64,000 nucleotides of DNA from Tetraselmis striata (Eukaryota; Chlorophyta; Chlorodendrophyceae; Chlorodendrales; Chlorodendraceae): contig VCJN01001651.1 of NCBI GenBank assembly GCA_006384855.1, positions 1 to 64,000 on the forward strand, in the 5' to 3' direction. Under the pieces are notes generated by a model. The model did no database searches and had not been told where the DNA came from. It was given only the letters and a program-made list of their open reading frames with translations. Below are positions 1 to 11,100 of the stretch, piece after piece. A program made the translations under genes and the position numbers. Every line of letters starts with the position of its first letter. The stretch's first letter is position 1.

Positions 1-300
1 AGATAGGTGCTGTGAAGCTGCCTCGGACGGTGCCGCGGGTGACTCGGGGATGCGCGCCGGCGGTGGTGTACTCGTACGGGTCCCCGTTATCCCCCCCCCC
101 CCCCGCTGCAGCATGGCAGCCCCGTCATAAATTTGAGTACTCGTACGTACCGGTACCGGTACCGGTACTTCTGCTGCCGCTGGCACTTCTGGTTCTGGTA
201 CAGGTATCTCCGATCCGATACCAGATGTGAGATACATGTACCCGTACACCGGAGGCGCTGGCTTGGTTTCTTGTTCCGTTGGCAGCTGAAAGAATATCGA
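1..300. other. No gene; GTAC-rich low-complexity DNA
   Basis: I see no gene here. The stretch holds a C homopolymer near 91-104 and a run of overlapping GTACCG units around 140-170. The same GTAC-rich style recurs at about 7.21-7.26, 9.40-9.48, 13.73-13.81, 13.97-14.06, 20.50-20.64 and 22.43-22.47 kb. The open frames are low-complexity and resemble no protein. Confidence 0.5.
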
Positions 301-304
301 CTGC

Positions 305-1282
305 TAAGGCCTGTATGACACGGGACGTGCTCTACCGGCGGTAGACCGCTCTACCGCCGTAAGTTAGACACGCACAGCGCGCCACGTCGCAAAAAGCAAA
401 CGGTGACTAGCCAATCACCATGTAGTATATTCACTTTTCCAGTTCCTTTTTGAGCCCTCAAACGGTATGACACGGGAACAGCTCTACCGGTCAAACTAGC
501 CGCTACCGCCCTACCGAGCATCGCAGGACCAGCCGCACTTGCTGCTCGGTCTCCTGGGCTCAAGTCGGCTGAGCGCTGTCCGCCCGCGACATGAGATCCA
601 GAATGAGACGGGTGAGCAAGGCCAGCGGGGCGATGCCCTTCCGCTCGAAACATGCTAGGAGGCAGCGCCCCGCTGGGCGCACCGGATGGCGAGACGTGCC
701 GTTGGGACCACGGCATGGCGCCCGGCGCCCACGGCGCCCGAAACGCGAGTTGGCGCCATTGCCAAGGCTCACTGTCTGCGGACGAACGGGCAGTGGCCCT
801 TCGGATGCGAACATGACAAGGAGATATGCAGGATTCAACTGACTACGGGGCGAGATCGGCCGGGTGGAGACATCGGACACGCTTGACTGGCCGCTTGACC
901 GGCCGCCCGTGGCTCCTTGCGGGGCGATTCCAGGCGCGCAGCCATGGCCGTGAGGCGTGGAATCCATGTACCGCCCGCGCGAAGTTTCGGTGGGACTACA
1001 TGGAGCGGCGGGCGAGGGGTAGCGCGATGAAGGTGGATTCGCCAGCGACAGGGTGCCGCGTTCAAAATAGAGCGGTAGAGCGGTAGAGCGGGGGGTGGCA
1101 TCGGTAGCTACCGATGCCACCCTACCGCCGAAATGCTAGACCGGTCTACCGCGTCTACCGCTCTAGGGGTGACCGCTCTACGGCCGAATTGCACTTTTTG
1201 CGACATGGCGCGCTGTGCGTGTAGAAATTACGGCGGTAGAGCGGTCTACCGGTAGGGCATGTCCCGTGTCATACATGCCTTA
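305..1282. mobile_element. Non-autonomous DNA transposon with ~90-bp terminal inverted repeats
   Basis: The left end (305-395) and the reverse complement of the right end (1194-1282) match over about 90 bases. Both begin TAAGGC(C/A)TGTATGACACGGG, and there is one 4-nt gap. CTGC lies immediately outside both ends (301-304 and 1283-1286), a possible 4-bp target-site duplication. The interior is about 60% GC and repeats the palindromic units CTCTACCG/CGGTAGAG. A further partial copy of the terminal motif sits near 464-510. No transposase is recognisable in the open frames, so I call it a non-autonomous or MITE-like element. The superfamily is not assigned. Confidence 0.72.
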
Positions 1283-1602
1283 CTGCCGGCGGTGGCCGGG
1301 CGGAATTATAACGGAATCTATAACAAAGACATTTTCGATCCAATAGTAATCTATATGCGAAACCATTCCGAAAGTCGGCGACAACAGACAGACAGACAGA
1401 CTCGCAGACTTACCTCGTAATTAAAATGAAACAAGTAGACCCTAAGAACACTATACAACCCTGCGTCCGCCGACCCGCCGACCCGGGGCCCGGCGTCCGT
1501 TGACGGACGGGCAGCGAGGCAGACGGGCGATGGTCGTCCGGCGTCCGGCGACGGACGAACGACGGCGTCCGGCGTCCGGGTCCGGGAACGTATTAGTGAT
1601 GG
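1283..1602. other. No gene; short tandem repeats
   Basis: I see no gene. The stretch contains a GACA microsatellite near 1385-1400 and a minisatellite built on GGCGTCCG and CGACGGACG near 1490-1580. It separates the inverted-repeat element from the first retroelement fragment. Confidence 0.45.
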
Positions 1603-1880
1603 GGACATGAAGCTGTCCGTTCGGCCCATTGGCATCGGCATCGTGCTCGTCCGGTATGTACGCTGTGCGCGTCCTCTTGCGCGCTAATGGCGAGCCCATT
1701 GCTCAATGGCTTGCCGCCCACGGCCACTTCGGTTTGGTCGTTAATGGTGGCGTGGAATTAGTTCAAATCCTTGTGCGATCCCTCGTCTTGGTGCAGCTTG
1801 ATGCCGAGAACGCGCTCAATACTTTCTATACCGTTCCGAAATGTTCCGCACATAGCCAGCCTGCGACCCTCCATTGCGTC
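1603..1880 (+). mobile_element. Truncated copy of the neighbouring reverse-transcriptase element
   Basis: This segment closely repeats about 3015-3290 of the larger downstream element, from the VRPIGIG stretch to the first RT core motif. It translates in part to ANGEPIAQWLA and then LVQLDAENALN. It keeps aspartate in the motif-A position (LDAEN), where the longer copy has glutamate (LEAEN). The similarity ends shortly after the FRT/FRI-like segment near 1860, and the following bases do not continue the RT. It is a dead fragment, shown by its truncation on both sides. Confidence 0.8.
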
Positions 1881-2223
1881 GGGTGTGCGCAGCCCTATCC
1901 ACGCGTGAATGATTTGAGGGCCCACAATACATGACCTCCTCGCCGGCCTGTTTGGCCGCCCGGCCGACCGAGTGACGCGGATCAGCATTTTCTGTCAGCG
2001 TGCCAGCGCGGCGGCATGTGGTTCCATACTTCCAGCCTTGGTCGGCACCTTCGGTATTGTGCGGCGGGCGCGGCCCAGCCGGCTTCCGTCCTCTCTCTCG
2101 CTCCGTAGGTGGGCCACGCGTACCGCGGAGGGTTTGGGCGATATGCCCCCGGCTGCGCGCTAGTGTTTTGATTGTGGTTCCCACGGCTTGATTTCTTCGA
2201 GTCGACTCTCGTGTTCTTAAGGT
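1881..2223. other. No supported gene
   Basis: GC-rich sequence between the truncated RT fragment and the longer RT relic. The overlapping open frames on both strands show no domain I recognise. It may be more transposon sequence, but nothing here shows that. Confidence 0.4.
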
Positions 2224-5200
2224 TTGCTACTTGCGCTAATGGATGCCCCAAGTCCGCGTGGTCGCCATTGTCAAACCCCATCACGATGCCGCCCTTACCT
2301 ACGCTCTCTCGTTCAAGGGCCGCGCGAGCCAAATCTGAGGCTGCCCGTGCTGCGAGGAATGCCTGCCGTTTTGTTCTTCCGGCTGATATTGCGGCCCATG
2401 GCTGACTCCCTGCCGGGGTCCTTACCCCCCGATCCGGTGGCGGACTACCGCGACAACCGTCTGTCGCATTGGGAGCTTATTGGTGACCTAGACACGTTGT
2501 TCGCCCTCGCGCGCACGAATGCCTCGGTCCGGGCGGCTACTCCTCATGATTACGTGGCTCCGGAGTCGGCCGCTTGTGGGGACCCGCCGCCGGTTACCAA
2601 ACGCCAAGCTCTTCGGGCCTCGGCCTTGGCTGCGGTGGGCGAGTACAACCGCGCAACTGCCGCCCTTCACTCAGTCCCGCTCGCGCCCGCTGGCCCGCGG
2701 CTTCACGACGAGCTCTTACATTTTAAGACCCCGGACCATGTTCACTGCGCGCTCCCGGATCCGTTCTCGTTGCACCGCCTCACTTTCTCTGAGGCATGTG
2801 TGGACGTTTGCGCCGTGTTGTCAAGCAGCCTCGATGGCATCCGCTTTGAGGCTCCCCGTGCCCTTTGTTCGCGCTCCCACCTCCGTGGCATCGCTGAAGC
2901 CATCGCGAATGCGGAGGTCCATGCAGGCGTCGCCCATTTCCTTTCCTCCGCTACCTCGGTACCCCTGGATAAGCTCACGTCGGCGGAGCAAAATGCGTTG
3001 GAACTTTGTTCTGGGGACATGAAGTTGTCCGTTCGGCCCATTGGCATCGGCATCGTGCTCGTCCGGTAGGCTATGCGCGTCCTCTTGCACGCTAATGGCG
3101 AGCCCATTGCTCAATGGCTTGCCTCCCGCGGCCAGTTCGGTTTGGTCGTTAAGGGTGGCGTGGAATTAGTTCAATTCCTTGTGCGATCCCTCTTAGACTC
3201 GGACCCATCCCTCGTCTTGGTGCAGCTTGAAGCCGAGAACGCGTTCAATGCTTACTACCGTTCCGAAATGTTCCGCACACTGCTCGAGGACCATGTTTGG
3301 CAGCCTCTGTTGCGTTCGGCAATCATGCTTTATGGTCAAAAGTCCGAGATGTACGTCTTCGACGGCTCCCAATCCGGCCCCTCTGTCCGGATTCCAGGCC
3401 GTCGAGGGGTCCGCCAAGGTTGCGTCATGGGCCCCGTCATGTTCGCCGCCGTCGCTGCCCGGGTGTATGCTCGCATCGCCGCGGCTGCCCCCAGCCACTC
3501 GGTGGTAGCAGCCGTCTCTGACGACGCCAACATGGTCGGCACTGGTGACGGACTTGCGCTTGCTACGTGGGTGGCCCCGTCCGCTTTTGCCACCGTTGGG
3601 TTAAGCGTCACCATTCGCAAACGACATGCGTATTGTCAGCTTGGCTCCTTGTCCCCGTTTGGCGCCCTTCCTTTTGGGCATTTCGTGCATGGTGTTGCAG
3701 CCTCCTCGTCCGGAATCAAGGTGCTTGGTGCCCCTGTGCCTGGGCTCGGCTGTTTTCGCCCGGGACCTCTTGGACAAAACGGTCGAAAACTTCCACCAAT
3801 TTGGCTCCCGGCTTATCGGTTTGGCCGGCCACTTCTACTCCCACACCGCTACTCTTTTGTCGCAAGTTTGCGGCCGCCGTTTCGGCCACCACCTCCGCTT
3901 CAAGCCTCGGGGCTTGTGTCGCTCTGAGGGGCATGGCGACACCATTACGTCCTTCCCGGAAGATGCATACGCCGCCGCGTTTTCAACGCTGGCCGACATT
4001 TGGGATGTTTGCCCCGACCTCTTGGACACACCCTCGATGCGCACGCAGCTGTCCCTCTTGGTCCAGTTCGGCGGCCTCGGCGATAACGTGGTTGTCGCAT
4101 ATGTCTCCAACGTCGGCGCTGCGGCCCTTGTGGTTGGCCAAGTTGTGACTTTCCTCCGTGCTCAACACGCCATTATGAGCGACTACGCCGGCGCGTTCCT
4201 TTCCGAGCCGTCAGGCGTATTCAGCCCTCATAGCCTCTACCTTGTTCATGCGTCCTCGATTCACAAGGCTTTGGTCACTCCAGCGTTGGCGCCCGATGCC
4301 GACGCCAACGTGTCGGCGCCGATGTGGGCTGTCGAGCTTCACGGTGCTCATCATACCCGTGTCGGTGACGAGTGTGGGGACGGGGTGCTCGAAGATCTAG
4401 CGGGGCCGTTGGCCTCTGCCCTAAAGTTGCTCCTCTTCAAGCGGTCTCCCGTTATTGCTCGTGCCGGCTGCTCGGCTGTTGGGGCTGAGCAGGCGTCTGC
4501 GATGCGCTCGGCGGCCGACCTCTAAGCTATTTCGCAATACTCGGACTTCCCCTTGCATTCCATGCGCTAAGTTCAGGAGACCATGATGAGCCACCGCATC
4601 CACAGTTCCACACCGTCCGCTTCACAAAGCTTGCTGCGTGTATCCCTGCAAGCGGCTGGCAGTAACCGCTTACGGGGCCGCGTCTTACGCGCTGCGACGG
4701 CGTTATTCTTGGTGACTGGTCCTCCAAGTGAGGGTCGCCGTGGTGAAGTACGTGAGCGTTTCCCAAAGTACTATGATTCCATGTTCCGCGTTGCCGCTTG
4801 CCGCCCATTCGGCCTTCCAACGGCCGGCTCATGTCCTCTCCCTCGGCGAGCCCTGCCCTTGTGCGTTTTGCTCCTTCTCGGTACAAGGCATGCTGACCCG
4901 TTTTGAGGTTGTTGGCGTGGAGTTCACTCCTTCGGCTTGGGCGGTCGCGTACGCTGATCACGTGGCACGTTGCGATGGGGGCGACTCCAATCACGTCGCA
5001 CACGATCGAGTGGGCGGCACAAGGCCTTTTCGGATTTTGCCACGATGTTAAGTCCGCCCTAGGCGTGGGTCTCCACATCCTCACGGACGACCCGTCGGTG
5101 CTTTTTTCGCTTCCGAAGGATAGCGACGGCCGGCTGGCCGAAGTTGCCTTTTGGGTAGGGTGGTATCCGCGGGAACACGGTTGCTATCGATACCACCATT

Positions 5201-5890
5201 GCCCCTATCCTCGGCGTGTCAAGGTCGGATCCAACGAATGCATTGCGGGCCGCAGAAATTGAAATTGAGTACAACTGCTAATCTGATGCGTCCACTGGCT
5301 CAGACTGAGTTGTTCTTAGGGCCTGCTAGGGCCGCAGAGCGCCAAAAAATCCAGAAGTATGACGAGGGTGTCCGAAACGCCGCCGGCATGCTTCGCTTTG
5401 TGCGTTTCGCCGTTTCCGAGTTCGGCTCGCTGGCCCCGCACGCTGAGGCTTTCTTGGTGGAGCTCGCGAAAATCGGCCGGCTCTTGTATGCGTGGCACCG
5501 CCGTTTCTCCTTGCTCATCAACATGGCGCACGCAGACAACGTTCTTGGCGGGGTCGCGGCGGCGCGCGCGGCACGTGATGGTGCTGCTGCGCCTGCTTCG
5601 CGTCGCTCGTCAGCCTGTGTTGCTATGACCCAGGTCATCGGCTGCAAGCGCACTCGTCGCGGCTGGTGGCCCACCCCCAGACGGTCGTCCCCATTGGTTT
5701 CATTTTTCCCTTTAGGTTTTATTTCTGGTCGTTTCTTGGCTTTCAGTGTTTCCCTAGACCCTTTGGTTCCTTGGCAACTTGGCGACTTCCTGGTTCCCTT
5801 GGCTCTTCCTTCTTGGCTCCCTGGCCTCTTGCTTGACCCATGGTTTCTGGCGTATGTCTCTCTTTTGCTAGCAACCTTTCGTTCTGCTTT
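2224..5890 (+). pseudogene. Decayed reverse-transcriptase retroelement
   Basis: The reading frame is open from 2224 to 3066, has a TAG at 3067-3069, then continues in frame to about 3620. Frame shifts follow near 3620, 4850, 5040 and 5250, with a stop at 4523. RT landmarks in order are PSVRPIGIG (about 3030), LEAENAFN (motif A, with E where the catalytic D is expected, about 3230), GVRQGCVMGP (motif B, about 3407) and VSDDANMVG (motif C, about 3516). A Cys cluster CPCAFC follows near 4855. A C-terminal conserved stretch runs from KIQKYDEGVRNAAG through MAHADNVLGG near 5345-5550. RTs with a VRPI motif and this tail occur in non-LTR-type elements. I do not assign a clade. The stops, frameshifts and missing aspartate say this copy is inactive. 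No endonuclease domain is visible. Confidence 0.75.
4589..5885 (+). repeat. Left arm of large imperfect inverted repeat (RT-element 3' part)
   Basis: This stretch, carrying the RT element's C-terminal coding part, is closely similar to the reverse complement of 6029-7178. Shared peptide stretches include PPSEGR.GEVRER, YYDSMFRVAACRPFGLP, SFSVQGM and KIQKYDEGVRNAAGMLRF. The two arms are separated by only about 145 bp (5886-6028). Confidence 0.85.
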
Positions 5891-5939
5891 TATGTGCGCA
5901 GATGTTGAATAAGCACTGACGTAAAAAAATCATACTGCC

Positions 5940-6028
5940 GGTTAGTGATACTTCTCGCAGTACAGGTTTTTGTATTTACATAAGGGCTTTCACAAAAGCG
6001 CACTACAAACAGAACTAACTTCAACTGT
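5940..6028 (+). repeat. Short retroelement-tail repeat, copy 1
   Basis: The segment around GGGCTTTCACAAAA.CGCACTACAAA recurs at about 22,575-22,615 in the same orientation and at about 23,505-23,565 in reverse complement. It lies directly behind the RT-element tail here, so it is probably that element's 3' untranslated end or a linked repeat. Confidence 0.55.
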
Positions 6029-7178
6029 GAAAGGTTGCCAGCAAAAGAGAGACATAAGCCTGAAACCAAGGTCGAGCAGGAGGACAGGGAGCCAAGAACC
6101 AAGAAGGAGCCAAGGGAACCACGAAATCACTTAGCTGCCAGGGACCAAAGGGAACCCCGCCCCGGGGTAGGCTATCAGCCGCGGCGAGGACGCTTGCAGC
6201 CAATGACCCGGGTCATAGCAACACATGCCGACGACCGACGCGACGCAGGCGCAGGAGTACCATCACGTGCCGCACGCGCGGACGCGACCCCGCCAAGAAC
6301 GTTGTCTGCATGTGCCATGTTGATGAGCAAGGAGAAACGGCGGCGCCACGCAGACAAGAGCTGGCCGTTTTTTTGGCCAGTGTGTGTGTGGCTAGCTTTC
6401 GCGAGCTCCACCAAGAAAGCCTCGGCGTGCGGGGCCAGCGAGCCAAACTCGGAACGAAACGGCGAAGGGAACAAAGCGAAGCATGCCGGCGGCGTTTCGG
6501 ACACCCTCGTCATACTTCTGGATTTTGTGGCGCTCTGCAGCCCTCAAAGCAGTCGTTGGATCCGAGCTTGACACGCCGAGGATGGGGGCAATGGTGGTAT
6601 CGATAGCAACCGTGTTTCCGCGGATACCGCCATACCCGAAAAGCCCAACATCGGCCGGCCGGCCGTCGCTGCCCTTCGGGAGAGAAACAAGCACCGACGG
6701 GTCCGTGAGGATCTGGACACCCACGCCCAGCGCGGACTTCACGTCGTGGCAAATGTCGGAAAGGCCATGTGCGGCCCACTCGTGTGCGGCGTGATTGGAG
6801 ACGCCCCCAGAGCAACGGGCCACGTGATCAGCGTATGCGACCGCCCAAGTTGAAGGAGTGAACTCCACGCCAGCATCCTCAAAACGGGCCGGCATACCTT
6901 GTACCGAGAAGGAGCAAGAAGCACAAGGGCATGGCTCGCCAAGGGAGAGGACAGGAGCCGCCGGAAGGCCAAATGGGCGGCAAGCGGCAACACGGAACAT
7001 GGAATCGTAGTACTCAGGGGAACGCTCACGGACTTCACCAAGGCGACCCTCGCTTGGAGGATCAGTCACCAGGAACGCTGTCGCAGCGCGTAAGAGGCGG
7101 CCCCGGAAGCGGTTGCTGTCAGGGCCACTTGTAGGCATACGCGCAACGAGCTTTGCGAAACGGACCGTGTGAATGCGG
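6029..7178 (-). pseudogene. Right arm: inverted second copy of RT-element 3' part
   Basis: Read on the minus strand, this copy is open from about 7160 through the KYDEGVRNAAG region to 6392. It keeps frame through CPCASCSFSVQG, HVARCSGGVSNH and ILTDPSVLVSLPKGSDG, where the plus-strand copy has frameshifts, so it is the better-preserved version of the C-terminal part. It lacks the RT core. Both arms end in the same TATGTCTCTCTTTTGCT(A/G)G tail. It is either a 5'-truncated insertion or half of an inverted duplication. The minus-strand sequence upstream of 7178 (to 7375) stays open but does not resemble the other copy. Confidence 0.8.
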
Positions 7179-8173
7179 TGTCGCAGTACAGGTCGTACTG
7201 GTTTGGCCCTTGTTTGTAAGTACGATAGTACTCGAGCTCCTATTCTAGTACTCGTACTCGTACCAGGATCGTAATATCCGACGATCGCGATCAAATATAT
7301 GCAAAATGCGACCAAAAATTGCAAACAATGAACGTGAACCAATCCATACTGAATGGGCAACACAAACTGGAGCAAGGTACTTAGTACTATGCGAATTCGA
7401 TTCGCAATCCGAGTAAGATGTATCTACGAGTATCAGCTTTCTTTCAAGAAAAGCCAAAGTATCCACACATTTCTTTTCTTCTGTATTAGAATTGCCGCGC
7501 TTGCATCCCAACGGACTGGCGAGTTGTCACTGCTGTGGGTGTTCTATCGGGCCATGAATGTGCTCTAGGATTTCCACTATTTTTTCTTTCTTGGCTGAAT
7601 AACATGCTAGACTGATTGCCTTGATTATCTTTTGGGTCCCTTTTGGTCTTCCTTGGTTCTCTGTCGGGTTCTTAATCATTCGGTGGTTTTTGTCTGGTGT
7701 GTTGAGTTTTTGTATGATTACTTCATTATCATCGCAAGCGCCGCGGCGCGGATGCTACTATTCCTAGCGGTGACCACACGTAAAAAATTATCATGCTGCC
7801 ATGCTCACGCTGGGAGTATGATTCAAGACAGAACTTACTGATATCGCAGTTTAAAAAAGCCAATAACGAGGCTCAGCAGGTTGTACCAGGTATCAGCACC
7901 ACCTGTAGCCAATCGCCGATACTTGCTGCTTCACACACTGCCTAGGAATTAGGCTGGCGAAGTCTGCGTCTAGCTTATCATCAGGATATACCAAACTACA
8001 TTCCTGCATGATGCCGTTGTATTCTGATGCAATTTGATGCTTGTCTGTACAACAATAGCTATTAAATGTGCGGGCATCAAGCCACACTTAAATGAAGAGC
8101 TCAAATGATATCATTCCATTCATCTAAGAATATGACCTGTCTTTACTCTGTGTGTTTCACTGTGAGCCAGAGC
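7179..8173. other. Intergenic; diverged repeat, no gene
   Basis: AT-rich DNA downstream of the RAP gene's stop codon. The part at about 7380-7530 (GAATTCGATTCGCAATCCG ... ATTGCCGCGCTTGCATCC) is a diverged copy of about 9580-9715 inside a large intron of the RAP gene. I see no coding potential that resembles a protein. The 3' UTR and polyadenylation site of the RAP gene should fall in about 7.9-8.17 kb. Confidence 0.5.
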
Positions 8174-11100
8174 TCATGGGAGCTCATGCTCCAAAATGCG
8201 TTCGATGAGCACACGCTTGGCCCCGTAGATGGGCAGTCCGTATTTCCTGAGCAGCGGCTTTAGATCCTTCTCCACCTACAGGCAAACCAGCAGCAGCGAC
8301 GCTCAGAACCAGCTCAAAGCAGGCTGGGCATAATGTGGGGAGGAAAGCCATCGACGACGTGTCATCAGCTGTAGCAGCAAAAGCGGCACCAACCTTGAGC
8401 GTGCTGAGGTCCTGCATGCGCTGCTGGCGCTCGAGCATGTCAGCCGCCCCGCCACTATCTGCTGGCTTGCCAGCGCTCTGTGCCCCGCTGGAGGGCTGCG
8501 CCTGAGAGGCTGCTGGTGACCTATCACTGCCCCAAGGCCGCGACTGCGAGGCCTCAAGCTCAATGTTGTTCAGGTCGCGATGCCGTGTGAGCGTCACCCC
8601 TCTCCGCATCCGGGAGTTGACCAGGCCTTCGTCTGCTATAGCTGATGCCGGTCGCTTTGAAATGCCGCCTCGCGTGGAGCGTGGAACAACCATCTGCACA
8701 GGGCAATACATGCGAATCAGCCATCCATGCTCTGTCCTGCATGACACGACACAAGGCTGCCCGGCGGCATCCTGCCTTCGCACCTGCACCCCGGGTTTGC
8801 TTGGGTCGAAGCCCTCTGGTATCATGATGTCCTCAGGAAGGTCAACCCCCGCATTGATTAACGTGGTTAGGAGAAAAGCAGCCCTGTCCTTCTCCTGCGA
8901 TACAACGGAATGTAAAGTCAGACGGCTGGCTTGGCGGCAAGGCAAGCTGGGCAATGGCTGTCCGGCATGTTGTACAGCTATGGCTGCCCGCTTACTGCCG
9001 GGTCTGCTTGGCTCCTGCCGGGGCGTGAGGTGCAACGAGACGATATTGCGCGACGATTCCAGACATGCCCCAGGACGCGCAGCCCTACCTTGATGTAATG
9101 CCACTTGAAGTAAGGCACACTGACAACGATCCAGCCCAGCAGGCGCAGAGCGCGCCGGCGGAGGAGGAATGGTCCAATGGGCTGCTGGGTATTCACTGTG
9201 AAGTGCATCGGCCCATCCGCCTCAATGGCAATCTTCTGTGATTTACTCTGCACGGAAGGAGAACCCACGCCGGGGGGTCAGTCATGTCAGCAAATATGAT
9301 GACTAGCGCGTAGGCGGCAATTAATATTGAACGTCGGTGCCTGGTCGTGTTATCTGAATTTGCCATCCTTCTAGCGTTACAATCAACCTGGTTACTCAAG
9401 TATTTGTACTACTAGGACGATACGTTCTACGTGCGCTGTAGTCATCGTACTCATATGTACATTGTCGTACATCGGCCCGCATCGATTCCTGTATTGCTAT
9501 CTTTGTTCAAACAATGTGCGTAAACTTCTCCTGGAATAAATGGCAATACACAATCAAACAATATCCTTTGTGCTTTCCGGAATTAATTCGCAATACGACT
9601 GAAACATCCCTGTCAGATTTGTTTCAAGAACAAGAAAATTATCATGTTTTCTATTCATATTCTATAATAATTGCCGAACTTGCATCCTAATAGAGTGGCT
9701 AGTTCGCAGGCGTTCACACAGCTGTCTCATATCTGCGCCAGCTCATTCCTTATTTTGAGTCAGGCAGAATGTGTGCGAACTGCTCCCCCGGCATGCAGGT
9801 TCATGTGTGTCCTGGGCCAGCAGGAGGGACGGGGGCTCACCTCAAGCATGAGGTCCAGGCTGTACAGCTGGTCAGCTTCGTACTCCATATGGTGCTCCCA
9901 GTTCAGCTCATGGAACGCCTGGCTCACCTCTTCCTGGAACCGGCTGACATTGAAATCCGCGATCTGCTCCTTCCAAAAGGCTACCGCCTTTGCGTGCAGA
10001 TCCTGCAGCACCATGTCCCCTGCTCAGCAATGGGCAGGCATGGCGGTGGGGGGGGGGGGGGGGGGGGGGCTGCGTGCAGGCACGACGAAACTGACCAGCG
10101 GGATCTCGATGTCTTTCAGCGGATCCGGTTTCTCGCCATGCAGCGCCTCCATCTGTGCCGTCAGCAGCGCTTGAAAGTACGCGCCAAGCAGAAACCCATC
10201 GTCCTGTATGATGTCAAAGCGCCCGGCGTGGTATGCCTGCACGCTGCCCTCCACCAGCGCCCGGAACACGGAGCTGTCCGTCTCTCGGAGAACTGCAAGT
10301 GCCCATATGCTCAGGCCTAGGCCTATACTGGCAAACTCCTTAGTGCGCTTCTTCGCCTCCCTGCTCAGCTGAGACAGCAGCCTGCGGTGATGTACAAAGC
10401 GGTGCGCATCAGATAGCGGTGGGTGCTGAAACTCGATGTGGACTAACGGATGGACATCGGTGGCTGCGGATAAGAGTAGGGAGGGGAGGGGGGAGGGGGG
10501 GGGGGGGGGGGGGGGGGGGTCACCTGCCAGGATGATAGCCAAAGCGTGCAAAGCTCCACAGGCTGTTGCTTATCTCCTGAGAGTTAAGCTCTTCAACGTA
10601 GTGCCCAAGGCCTTGGACGAGCATCGGCATGCTGTGTATCGGGAAGAATCGCCACTGAGCAAACGACTTGAGGATTGTCACAACACCCTGTGCAGGAGGC
10701 ACAGTCCACAGGCGCGGATGAGCTGGGTTGGGCAGCCAAGCCACACGAGCTGAGGAGCTGAAGAGCTGGCTTCGGCATATGCTGACGCTGGAATAACGAC
10801 CTAGAATTTCATAGAGCGCCCCAGCGGCATATGCCTTGGGCGCTCGTCAGGTTTGTTGCTGCTAATAGGGCGCAAACGCAAGAGACCCGACTCCCCTCCC
10901 CCCCGTCCCGCATCCCGGCCTGAGTCTCACCTGTTTGGTCAGGTTCTTCCGTAATTTGGGATACTCTGCTGGGTTGGCGAGGGCGTAATCGACTGCCTCA
11001 GCCAGCGGTGCATGGTATACATCCAGCACCGAGTAGGCATGCACAATCTGGCATAGTTCCTGGGGTCTCATGAACCGCAGCGACTTGCACGCCTGCGGTG

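Noticed and set aside
560..1120. A 186-codon minus-strand frame inside the inverted-repeat element
   Set aside because: It overlaps several other frames in GC-rich DNA and resembles no transposase.
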